This document shows, piece by piece, positions 1-5,110 of a stretch of 5,110 nucleotides of DNA. Origin of the DNA: JBDKGH01 sp039798265 (lineage in GTDB: Bacteria > Bacteroidota > Bacteroidia > Flavobacteriales_D > Sanyastnellaceae). The notes under the pieces are model-generated. The model did not search any database, was not told where the DNA came from, and worked only from the letters and a program-made list of their open reading frames with translations. Within the stretch, counting starts at the first letter, position 1. Each line of letters starts with the position of its first letter. The position numbers and the translations under genes were made by a program. The stretch spans positions 1 to 5,110 of the forward strand of contig JBDKGH010000092.1 of NCBI GenBank assembly GCA_039798265.1, in the 5' to 3' direction.

Positions 1-370
1 CCGAAAGTTCACGACCTTGCTCGTTTTGATGATGTAAGCTCCAATTATCGGTGGCGGTTGTTTCGAGCCACAAATTGCCCGAACGACGAAATACTTGAAT
101 GAACAGATCAAATTCTTTAGCGAATTTTTCTTCCAACTCACCTACCGTCGTGGACTGATCAAATTCTATTGGAGAACCGTTGTTTTTGATACGACAAGTC
201 TCAAGAGTTACATTGGCGTCTTTCATGTATTTGCGCTCTGTTCCTTTGCCTACTTCATGGGGCTTAGAGAAAAACATAATTCGCAAATAAGGAAAGTGAT
301 CGTTGAACTCTTTTTGGAGTTCGCCAATGGTTTTATCTTTCTGAATAGTGATGCGCATAAGATTGATCAT
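1..370 (-). CDS. Small conserved-looking protein of unknown function, coupled to the stress protein; 3' end beyond window
   Basis: The frame is open from the ATG at 370-368 to the left edge: 123 complete codons with no stop. Its start overlaps the stop of the stress protein gene as ATGA, and a GGAG lies 10 bases upstream inside that gene, so translational coupling is likely. The product has no signal peptide or membrane segment and should be cytoplasmic. Two halves resemble each other: T14-IGEL-QKEF...RIMFF (residues 14-34) and T75-VGEL-EEKF...IQVF (75-94), each reading as helix then strand, which suggests an internal duplication of a small alpha/beta unit. The end visible here (RRSGNLWLETTATDNW and on, 95-123) is rich in Trp, Thr and Asn. 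I do not recognise a named family. I have only an unverified impression that similar proteins occur in other Bacteroidota. Pairing with a universal stress protein suggests, without proving, a stress-related role. A start at Met5 is possible but less likely, given the ATGA arrangement. Confidence 0.85.
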   Translation of the reverse strand, partial: MINLMRITIQKDKTIGELQKEFNDHFPYLRIMFFSKPHEVGKGTERKYMKDANVTLETCRIKNNGSPIEFDQSTTVGELEEKFAKEFDLFIQVFRRSGNLWLETTATDNWSLHHQNEQGRELS

Positions 371-1200
371 TGTTTTTTTTCTCCGATGATGAGAAGAGGT
401 ACTTTTGTTTCAAAAGCCATTTTTTTGGTGGTGCGCTCTTTCAATAAGCGCCAAAGCAGATTGTGCTCGCGTGAAATCATGATTAATGCTCCTACTTTAT
501 GTCTGCTCACCCAGTCTGCAATGACTGTGGTCGTTTTTCCTTTTACTGGGTTGAGAAAATGAAGTCGTGGTTCTGTTTCATTGAATAGTTTGTAAACAGA
601 ACTCAGGCTTTTATCATCTTTCTTCGGAAAATTGTCGTCCATTACATTCACGTAATGAATGGTCGAATCAAATAGTTTAGCCCAATCACGAATGATGCGA
701 ATACCGGTGCCCGTGCTTACAGGTTTTTGATCAAATGCAAAGGCCATGCGTTTCCATGGACGGAATTTTTTGCCTTCGGGTATAATCAGTATGGGACAAT
801 TTAATTGCCCGGTGAGATGGGTAGAGGTGCTGCCGAAAACAATTTGGCTAAATTGATCGAGGTGTGATATGCCTAAAACGACTAATTGAATATCATTCTT
901 CGTTGCGAATTCACGGATCAATTCGGTGGTGAATCCGATTTTTACCTGTTTTTCTAATTTGAGTTGATCGCCATATTTTGCCTTGAGCTTATTGTTCAAT
1001 TCATTCATTTGCTCTTGATCAATCGCGCGCAACTCATCTAATGTGGTGGTGAGATCAAAAAAACTGTCGCTCACAATAGGAATGTGAGTGGCATGTATCA
1101 ATACCAACTTAGTACCCGATGCAATAGCCATTTGGGCCGCATAGTTTACCGCATTGATGGATGACTTGGTGAAATCGGTAGCCGCTAGTATTGCTTTCAT
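367..1200 (-). CDS. Tandem-domain universal stress protein (UspA family)
   Basis: This 277-residue cytoplasmic protein has two Usp alpha/beta domains, the usual tandem layout and length in Bacteroidota. Domain 1 (about 1-142) starts with strand MKAILAATDF, with Asp8 where Usp proteins contact the nucleotide, and ends VVLGISHLDQFSQIVFGS...CPILIIPEG (107-143). The nucleotide-binding signature G-2x-G-9x-G(S/T) is nearly complete: G110 and G123-S124 are present, but His113 replaces the middle glycine. Domain 2 (about 148-277) starts RMAFAFDQKP and ends TKKMAFETKVPLLII (258-272). It keeps the fold pattern but has no glycine signature, so it probably does not bind ATP. Usp proteins are small stress and starvation factors, often acting as dimers, and their molecular targets are usually unknown. 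The ATG at 1200 fits the first strand exactly; no Shine-Dalgarno motif precedes it, as is normal in this phylum. The stop overlaps the start of the downstream gene. Family assignment is secure; the physiological role is not. Confidence 0.95.
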   Translation of the reverse strand: MKAILAATDFTKSSINAVNYAAQMAIASGTKLVLIHATHIPIVSDSFFDLTTTLDELRAIDQEQMNELNNKLKAKYGDQLKLEKQVKIGFTTELIREFATKNDIQLVVLGISHLDQFSQIVFGSTSTHLTGQLNCPILIIPEGKKFRPWKRMAFAFDQKPVSTGTGIRIIRDWAKLFDSTIHYVNVMDDNFPKKDDKSLSSVYKLFNETEPRLHFLNPVKGKTTTVIADWVSRHKVGALIMISREHNLLWRLLKERTTKKMAFETKVPLLIIGEKKQ

Positions 1201-1398
1201 GTTGGTGGTATTTATAGGAGCAAAGGTGGCCTGCTACTATCACCTGCGTTATGAGTGCGGTCAAGCGAAATGCTGACTTATGTCACTCTTTTGCTACTTC
1301 ATACCCTTAAACGACTGATTGTTAGTAAGCATTGTCTTTTTTTTACCCGTGGCGATTGGAATTTTATAATATTTGTGTCCTATCCATAAAACGACCCA
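1201..1398. other. Divergent intergenic region between the stress protein and the coiled-coil gene
   Basis: These 198 bases separate two divergently transcribed genes and must carry promoters for both. On the minus-strand side I found no convincing Bacteroidota promoter. CACCTTTG (minus strand, 1228-1221) matches TAnnTTTG except at its first base, but no TTG lies at proper spacing. A short inverted pair AGGTG/CACCT (1224-1228 and 1241-1245, 12-base loop) is weak. A run of eight T occupies 1337-1344. No ORF of note is visible. Confidence 0.6.
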
Positions 1399-1419
1399 AT
1401 GGAACAAACCAATGCTTAC
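1325..1419. repeat. 10-bp perfect inverted repeat flanking the coiled-coil gene start
   Basis: GTAAGCATTG at 1325-1334 is the exact reverse complement of CAATGCTTAC at 1410-1419. The arms are 75 bases apart and bracket the candidate promoter and the start codon; the right arm lies inside codons 4-7 of the gene at 1399. It could be an operator pair or a coincidence. Pairing does not extend beyond the 10 bases on either side. Confidence 0.4.
1342..1375 (+). promoter_or_regulatory. Weak candidate promoter of the coiled-coil gene
   Basis: A perfect TATAAT lies at 1365-1370, and 17 bases upstream is TTTACC (1342-1347), matching 4 of 6 positions of the classical -35 box. Overlapping it, AATATTTG (1368-1375) matches the Bacteroidota -7 box TAnnTTTG except at its first base, but no TTG sits 17-23 bases upstream. 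Either reading puts the transcript start about 20 bases before the ATG at 1399. The region is AT-rich, so chance matches are easy. Confidence 0.35.
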
Positions 1420-1599
1420 CGAAAGCTGGCCGAAAGAAAGCCTACCGCTGAAGAGCAGCAACTCCAAGAGATGCGCGATCAGTTGGCTGTTCTAGAAGCC
1501 CGCAACAAAAAGCTGGAACGTGAGCTCATGGAAAGAGAAGAAATCATGCAAAGCATGTTCTCCTTTATCCAAGATAAAAATGTTCGCCAGAAGGCTTAA
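1399..1599 (+). CDS. Small coiled-coil protein of unknown function (66 aa)
   Basis: The product is soluble, highly charged and almost entirely helical. After an N-terminal stretch rich in Arg/Lys (residues 7-14) and a helix break at Pro15, a continuous heptad pattern runs from about 22 to 57. Its a/d core positions are L22, M25, L29, L32, N36, L39, L43, R46, M50, M53 and I57. An Asn at a core a position (N36), between Leu layers, is a known feature of parallel dimeric zippers such as GCN4, so a homodimer is a reasonable inference. The end, SMFSFIQDKN, is more hydrophobic and could be a contact site. There is no DNA-binding motif I can defend, no signal peptide and no transmembrane segment. 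The gene stands alone: divergent from the stress protein gene and closed by the hairpin at 1629. The ATG at 1399 is the first in frame and follows the candidate promoter at a sensible distance. Function not recognised. Confidence 0.8.
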   Translation: MEQTNAYRKLAERKPTAEEQQLQEMRDQLAVLEARNKKLERELMEREEIMQSMFSFIQDKNVRQKA

Positions 1600-1628
1600 C
1601 CTCTCTAACCCTGACAAAAACATTATCG

Positions 1629-1702
1629 GCCCTTTTCTTTTCGAATGGTTCTTAGCTTTCTAAGAATTGACAAAAGTTCGAAACGAAAAGGGCTTGTTTT
1701 TT
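1629..1702 (+). terminator. Nested double-hairpin intrinsic terminator after the coiled-coil gene
   Basis: The outer arms GCCCTTTTCTTTTCGAA (1629-1645) and TTCGAAACGAAAAGGGC (1677-1693) pair over 17 positions with a single mismatch (1638/1684). TTGTTTTTT follows at 1694-1702. Inside the loop sits a second perfect hairpin, TTCTTAG-CTTT-CTAAGAA (1649-1666). The stem starts 30 bases after the stop codon of the gene at 1399. The stem is longer than most intrinsic terminators need, and the inner hairpin is unusual. Confidence 0.8.
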
Positions 1703-1721
1703 CTGAGTTCGGTTATCTTAG
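1694..1721 (+). promoter_or_regulatory. Candidate Bacteroidota-type promoter of the metallopeptidase gene
   Basis: TTG at 1694-1696, 17 bases of spacing, then TATCTTAG at 1714-1721 fits the Flavobacterium consensus TTG-N17-23-TAnnTTTG with one mismatch. The predicted transcript start is near 1727, giving a short leader of about 20 bases with no Shine-Dalgarno motif before the ATG at 1746. The TTG box coincides with the T-tract of the preceding terminator, so termination and initiation signals are packed together. Confidence 0.5.
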
Positions 1722-1745
1722 CATTAAAACCTTACCAACCTACTC

Positions 1746-4700
1746 ATGAAAAAACGTTATACGTTCATTTCTACCGCACTCTTGTTCTTGTCGCTTTCTT
1801 GTTCTTTGGCCTCGTTTGGCCAAGGTGCATTGGACCGCACGATTGATGATGCTGAAATCCGATACAGTCAACATGTTGCTCCTTTGAATAAAACAAAGCA
1901 GGCAACACTTCGCCAATCGGGTCCTTGGAAAATTTTCACAGAATCTCATCCAGATTGGAATGTTCACCTCGACGAACGAAGTGCCATGCCACATCGTGCA
2001 TACGGAAAGGGAATTGAAGTCGCAGGAACCACCCCTGAAGAGCGTGCTCAACAATTCATCACTGATCACTTGCAAGCTTGGTCATTGGAAAATTATACAC
2101 TTGTGGCACAGCCAACAGCCAAGAGTAAAAAGTTTGACGTAGTACGTTTCTCACAACTTTATAATGGCGTAGAGGTGCTTGAGTCAGCCTTGATCATCAA
2201 ATTGCAAGGAAACAAAGTAGTTCAATTCGGAATGGATTTATATCCGATTGCCGATCTTTCAACTACTCCTTCCATCGGAGTGGATGCTGCTTTAGTTGCC
2301 GCTAGCGCTGGTATTTCGCAGTCCATTGAGTCAGCAGTAATCACGGGAAGCGTATCGGTTTTGCCTATTCCAGGTCCTGCATTGTATGAATGGCACCTGG
2401 TGTATCCCATCGAGGTGAAAGCTACTAATAGCACGGGTGTTCCTGCACGTTACCGCGTGTTAGTAGATGCGCATTCTGGCGAGGTAGTATATCGCGTAAA
2501 TCAAGTGCGTCATATCTGCCCCGGTGGACCTCACAGTTGTCCAAACCCACAACCTACCATGCCATTGGCGGTGGACGTAAATGTGAGTGGTAATATTCAC
2601 TTGACTAATCCGAATGATCCTGCAGTTGTTCAAGGATTCCCAAATGTTTATGTAACTGTTGGAGGTGTAGATTATCCAATGGATGAAAATGGTTCGGCTA
2701 CCTTGCCTGTCAATCCGAATAGCCCTGCTACTGTGCGATTAATGGGCCCTTGGGCTCGTGTTTATACCGCAGGAGTTACCCCGCAAATGTCAGCCACATT
2801 GGTGGATGGAACCAACGATTTGAGTTTTGACGCTAACGCCAATATTAAAGAGCGTACCGCATATGTTTCGGTTCAAAAAATTCATGACCACATGAAAGAA
2901 TGGATGCCGGAGTTTACTGGAATGGATTATCAATTGACCACCAATGTGGACGAAGCTGGAGAGTGTAATGCATTTTACAATGGGATTTCTATCAACTTCT
3001 TTGATGTCGGTGGTGGTTGTAACGCTTCATCGCTCATTCCAGATATCGCATATCACGAATATGGTCATGGAATCAATGATTTCTTTTATCAAGATTTGAA
3101 CGACTTTTTTCAGAATGGAGCCATGGGTGAAGGCTATGCTGACTTCTGGGCTATTTCTTTAACCAATGATCCTAAATTGGGAGTAGGCTTTAATATCGAT
3201 AACCTTGATCCTATTCGCCGTTATGATGAAGATCCAAAAGTATATCCTGTCGATTTGATTGGAGAGGTTCATGCCGATGGCGAAATCATTATGGGCGCTT
3301 GGTATGATACCCATTTGCTAATGGGCGGTGACTGGACATTGACGATGCCTCTTTTTGTTGAGGCTTATGCAGGTTTACAAGCTTCCACATTTGACGGAAA
3401 CGAAGGGGTTGCTTTTACCGATGTGCTCCTCGACGCCCTCCAAGCAGATGACGACGATGCCAATCTCAGTAATGGTACTCCTAATGGCAATGCTATTGTA
3501 CAAGGTTTCTATATTCATGGAATTACTTTGTTGAGCAATGCTACGCTAGATCATACAGAGGCAACCTTTGCTCCATTCAACCAAGATATTTTGGTGGAAG
3601 CTTCGCTCGATCTTCAATTAGGATTCGATATTTATTTACAGCAAGTGAATTGCACCTATAAAGTCAATAATGGCGATTGGATCACTATTCCTATGACCGA
3701 TGATGGCGGTAGTATTTATCAGGCCAATATTCCTGGTCAAAATAATACCTGTGTGGTGTATTATTATTTAAGTACCACAGATATTAATGGATCGGTAAGC
3801 AATGTTTTACCTGTAGGCGCAGCTTTAGCGGATTATCCTAATATTCCTTACATCGTTATTGTTGGTGCTCAAATAGAGGGCATTCACGATTGTGACGATC
3901 ATGAAGATTGGGGGGCTTGGACAACAGGTTTGCCTGGTGATAACTCTTCTACGGGGGATTGGGAATTGGAAACTCCGATGGGGTCATTTACAACTGATGT
4001 AAACCCAGGAACTGTTGTTGCTGCGGATACACAAGTAACGGCTGGCGGTGAGTTCTGTTTTGTCACTCAAAATGCATCTAATATTAATGCAGGTATTGGT
4101 GAAAGTGATGTAGATGGCGGTCGTACTACGCTGCAATCATCTGTGATCGATATGTCTGAAAAGGCAGAGCCTATTGTAAGTTATTACCGCTGGTACACCA
4201 ATAGTCCTCCTGGTGGAGCAAATCCTGGGGCTGACTTTTGGCAAGTGCGCATGAGCAATGATAATGGTGCTACTTGGACTTATGTAGAAAACACCAAAAC
4301 GTCCGATGCTTCATGGCGAAGAAATGCGTTTCGTGTTCGCGATTTCATGGAGCCAACGGCGACTATGAAGTTTCAGTTCATCGCTTCAGACAGTATTCGT
4401 CCTGGACAAAATCTAGAGGGTGGATCACTCGTTGAAGCGGCATTAGATGATTTCTTGGTGTGGGATGAATACATCACCAATGTTAGTGAAAATGACGCAG
4501 CTAATGAGCTTCAGATCGCGGTTTATCCAAACCCTGCAAGTGATCAAATTTCTATTTCATGGTTGGTAAAAACGGAAAATAATTATTTCGTAGAGCTAAT
4601 TAATAGCGAAGGTAAAGTGGTTCAGTCAACCGCTGTGAAAGGCGTAAGAGCTGGTCAATATACTCATCGAGAAACGATCAGCCATCTCGCAGCGGGGATA

Positions 4701-4766
4701 TACACCTTGCGATTGAAGGATGAAAAAATGAAGATATTATCCACTCGAAATGTGGTGGTCGAATAA
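1746..4766 (+). CDS. Secreted FTP-propeptide zinc metallopeptidase (M36/M4-like gluzincin) with T9SS type A sorting domain
   Basis: The 1006-residue product is predicted to cross the inner membrane by Sec and the outer membrane by T9SS, then be released or anchored at the surface and cleave extracellular proteins. The signal peptide is residues 1 to about 25 (hydrophobic core ALLFLSLSCSLA, cleavage near ASFG/Q). An FTP-type propeptide spans about 90-250 (VRFSQLYNGVEVLESALIIKL; YRVLVDAHSGEVVYRV), and a small beta-sandwich spans about 270-365. The catalytic domain (about 366-595) has zinc ligands H437, H441 (HEYGH) and probably E462 (GEGYADF), catalytic E438, and H509 in GEVHADGE as likely transition-state His. 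The VHxxGE and GEGxxDF motifs point to M36 among gluzincins, but spacing and length differ from classical fungalysins. An acidic loop (ADDDDANLSNGTPN, 567-580) may bind calcium. An Ig-like region (about 600-705) and a jelly-roll-like domain (about 710-908) follow. The sorting domain (about 924-1006) starts VYPNPASDQISISW. Eight mature cysteines (258/265, 407/425, 636/669, 716/771) fit four disulfides. The gene is monocistronic between two terminators. Confidence 0.93.
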   Translation: MKKRYTFISTALLFLSLSCSLASFGQGALDRTIDDAEIRYSQHVAPLNKTKQATLRQSGPWKIFTESHPDWNVHLDERSAMPHRAYGKGIEVAGTTPEERAQQFITDHLQAWSLENYTLVAQPTAKSKKFDVVRFSQLYNGVEVLESALIIKLQGNKVVQFGMDLYPIADLSTTPSIGVDAALVAASAGISQSIESAVITGSVSVLPIPGPALYEWHLVYPIEVKATNSTGVPARYRVLVDAHSGEVVYRVNQVRHICPGGPHSCPNPQPTMPLAVDVNVSGNIHLTNPNDPAVVQGFPNVYVTVGGVDYPMDENGSATLPVNPNSPATVRLMGPWARVYTAGVTPQMSATLVDGTNDLSFDANANIKERTAYVSVQKIHDHMKEWMPEFTGMDYQLTTNVDEAGECNAFYNGISINFFDVGGGCNASSLIPDIAYHEYGHGINDFFYQDLNDFFQNGAMGEGYADFWAISLTNDPKLGVGFNIDNLDPIRRYDEDPKVYPVDLIGEVHADGEIIMGAWYDTHLLMGGDWTLTMPLFVEAYAGLQASTFDGNEGVAFTDVLLDALQADDDDANLSNGTPNGNAIVQGFYIHGITLLSNATLDHTEATFAPFNQDILVEASLDLQLGFDIYLQQVNCTYKVNNGDWITIPMTDDGGSIYQANIPGQNNTCVVYYYLSTTDINGSVSNVLPVGAALADYPNIPYIVIVGAQIEGIHDCDDHEDWGAWTTGLPGDNSSTGDWELETPMGSFTTDVNPGTVVAADTQVTAGGEFCFVTQNASNINAGIGESDVDGGRTTLQSSVIDMSEKAEPIVSYYRWYTNSPPGGANPGADFWQVRMSNDNGATWTYVENTKTSDASWRRNAFRVRDFMEPTATMKFQFIASDSIRPGQNLEGGSLVEAALDDFLVWDEYITNVSENDAANELQIAVYPNPASDQISISWLVKTENNYFVELINSEGKVVQSTAVKGVRAGQYTHRETISHLAAGIYTLRLKDEKMKILSTRNVVVE

Positions 4767-4777
4767 AAAAATAAAAC

Positions 4778-4809
4778 CCGACTCTGCTGATCAGAGTCGG
4801 TTTTTTTTT
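4778..4809 (+). terminator. Intrinsic terminator of the metallopeptidase gene
   Basis: A perfect 9-bp stem CCGACTCTG (4778-4786) / CAGAGTCGG (4792-4800) with loop CTGAT is followed by nine T (4801-4809). It starts 11 bases after the stop at 4764-4766. An A-rich stretch lies just before the stem, so it may also act on transcripts arriving from the right. Confidence 0.95.
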
Positions 4810-4816
4810 ATCTGTT

Positions 4817-4936
4817 ATGGAAGAAAATCAAGTAGACTTTTATCGTATGACCGCTCTGGCTTTAGAAGAAGTGCAGGAGAAACCCCATCACGATAAAATT
4901 TCTTTTCGAGTGAAAGGAAAAAATTGCCACGCTTAA
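4817..4936 (+). pseudogene. Broken N-terminal remnant of an MmcQ/YjbR-like protein
   Basis: The ATG at 4817 opens 39 codons and then a stop (4934-4936). Residues 1-35 resemble the start of MmcQ/YjbR-family proteins, CyaY-fold proteins usually around 110-120 residues long: FYRMTALALEEVQEKPHHDKISFRVKGK, where the family pattern is roughly ALxLPxVxEKPHFxKxSFRVxGKxxATL. After GK the frame degrades to NCHA-stop, whereas the +1 frame from 4923 reads IATLNL, the expected continuation. This places an indel in the A6 run at 4918-4923. The restored frame also stops, at 4953 (TAG), after LAATR. In the original frame, after the stop, IKENKA-NQLTMTQ (4967-5005) resembles the next family segment before another TAG at 5006. 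At least two lesions are therefore implied. The ATG lies only 7 bases after a terminator T-tract, with no visible promoter or ribosome site. A true short gene or an assembly error remains possible. Confidence 0.65.
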
Positions 4937-5014
4937 TCTAGCCGCCACTCGCTAGATATGCTCCGCATAAAAGAAAACAAGGCTAATCAATTAACCATGA
5001 CTCAATAGGAGTCA
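4936..5014. repeat. Cluster of three short perfect hairpins
   Basis: There are three perfect inverted repeats in about 80 bases. ATCTAGC (4936-4942) pairs with GCTAGAT (4951-4957) across an 8-base loop. TATGC (4957-4961) pairs with GCATA (4965-4969) across TCC. TGACTC (4998-5003) pairs with GAGTCA (5009-5014) across AATAG. The first two share base 4957. CAATTAA also occurs as a direct repeat at 4988-4994 and 5025-5031, flanking the third hairpin. None is followed by a T-run in the plus direction, so these are not standard terminators. They lie exactly where the MmcQ/YjbR-like frame breaks down. They may be a small insertion, a rearrangement scar or a degenerate mobile element end. Confidence 0.45.
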
Positions 5015-5042
5015 CAGGAAATACCAATTAAAAAAAATAATA

Positions 5043-5110
5043 TTATTCCGCCGTTAAATGATCGATCAAATCTTGTTGATGGTGAAGAGCATAGGTGTCC
5101 GTTTCCATTT
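5043..5110 (-). CDS. Possible C-terminal fragment of a minus-strand gene entering from the right
   Basis: Reading leftward from the window edge, one minus-strand frame gives 21 codons and a TAA (5045-5043): METDTYALHHQQDLIDHLTAE, followed at once by an AT-rich stretch with T8 on that strand. The composition (acidic, amphipathic, ending DLIDHLTAE) looks like a genuine protein C-terminus. I cannot assign a family from so little. The Met is probably internal. The frame is short enough to be open by chance, and the opposite strand is also open here. Confidence 0.4.
   Translation of the reverse strand, partial: METDTYALHHQQDLIDHLTAE

Noticed and set aside
95..562. Plus-strand 155-codon open frame across the left end
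   Set aside because: It runs antisense through the coupled small protein and the end of the stress protein gene, has an unnatural composition rich in Phe, Arg and Cys, and no domain. The minus-strand frames are much better supported.
1667..1672. TTGACA as a classical -35 box
   Set aside because: It sits in the loop and stem of the terminator hairpin, and no -10 box lies 16-18 bases downstream, where the sequence is AAAAGGGC.
1791..1805. Possible lipoprotein box around Cys19 of the metallopeptidase
   Set aside because: The residues before Cys19 are S-L-S, which do not fit the L-[ASTVI]-[GAS]-C pattern. The T9SS sorting domain fits a signal peptidase I substrate cleaved near ASFG/Q.
1740..2434. 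Other open frames (1740-2075 minus, 1960-2142 plus, 2222-2434 minus)
   Set aside because: All lie in alternative frames of the metallopeptidase propeptide region, are short and show no recognisable domain.
4936..5014. tRNA or other known structured RNA
   Set aside because: The three hairpins do not form a cloverleaf, no T-loop or anticodon-arm signature is present, and stem lengths and spacing do not fit.
4936..5031. Integron attC site or CRISPR repeat
   Set aside because: The hairpins are short and unrelated to each other. No GTTRRRY/RYYYAAC core pair is visible, and there is no repeat-spacer periodicity.

Overview
The window looks like ordinary chromosomal DNA from a member of the Bacteroidota, most likely a flavobacterial or cytophagal lineage. 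The strongest evidence is the large secreted protein, which ends in a type IX secretion (T9SS) type A sorting domain, a machinery restricted to that phylum. The two-domain universal stress protein, the moderately AT-rich DNA, the lack of Shine-Dalgarno motifs before most starts and a Flavobacterium-style candidate promoter all agree.

Layout from left to right. Positions 1-1200 hold a minus-strand pair: a tandem universal stress protein (367-1200) followed, with a 4-base ATGA stop/start overlap, by a small conserved-looking protein that runs off the left edge (1-370). That small protein contains an internal duplication and is probably translationally coupled to the stress protein. A 198-bp divergent intergenic region follows, then a 66-residue coiled-coil protein on the plus strand (1399-1599). 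It ends at an elaborate nested hairpin terminator (1629-1702), whose T-tract overlaps the candidate promoter of the next gene.

Positions 1746-4766 encode a 1006-residue exported zinc metallopeptidase. It has a signal peptide, an FTP-type propeptide, a gluzincin catalytic domain (HEYGH, then GEGYADF and GEVHADGE), two beta-sandwich accessory regions and the T9SS sorting domain. A strong intrinsic terminator follows at once. The right end (4817-5110) is the irregular part. The N-terminus of an MmcQ/YjbR-like protein begins 7 bases after the terminator T-tract and breaks within 40 codons at an A-run frameshift. After it come about 80 bases of three small perfect hairpins, then the apparent C-terminus of a minus-strand gene entering from the right.

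The genes do not form one pathway: they read as a stress-response pair, an orphan coiled-coil protein, a self-contained secreted protease unit and a gene remnant. I see no phage, transposase, CRISPR, tRNA or rRNA. The observations most worth following up are the uncharacterised stress-protein partner with its internal repeat and the broken, hairpin-bearing MmcQ/YjbR remnant. I found no convincing new multi-gene system.
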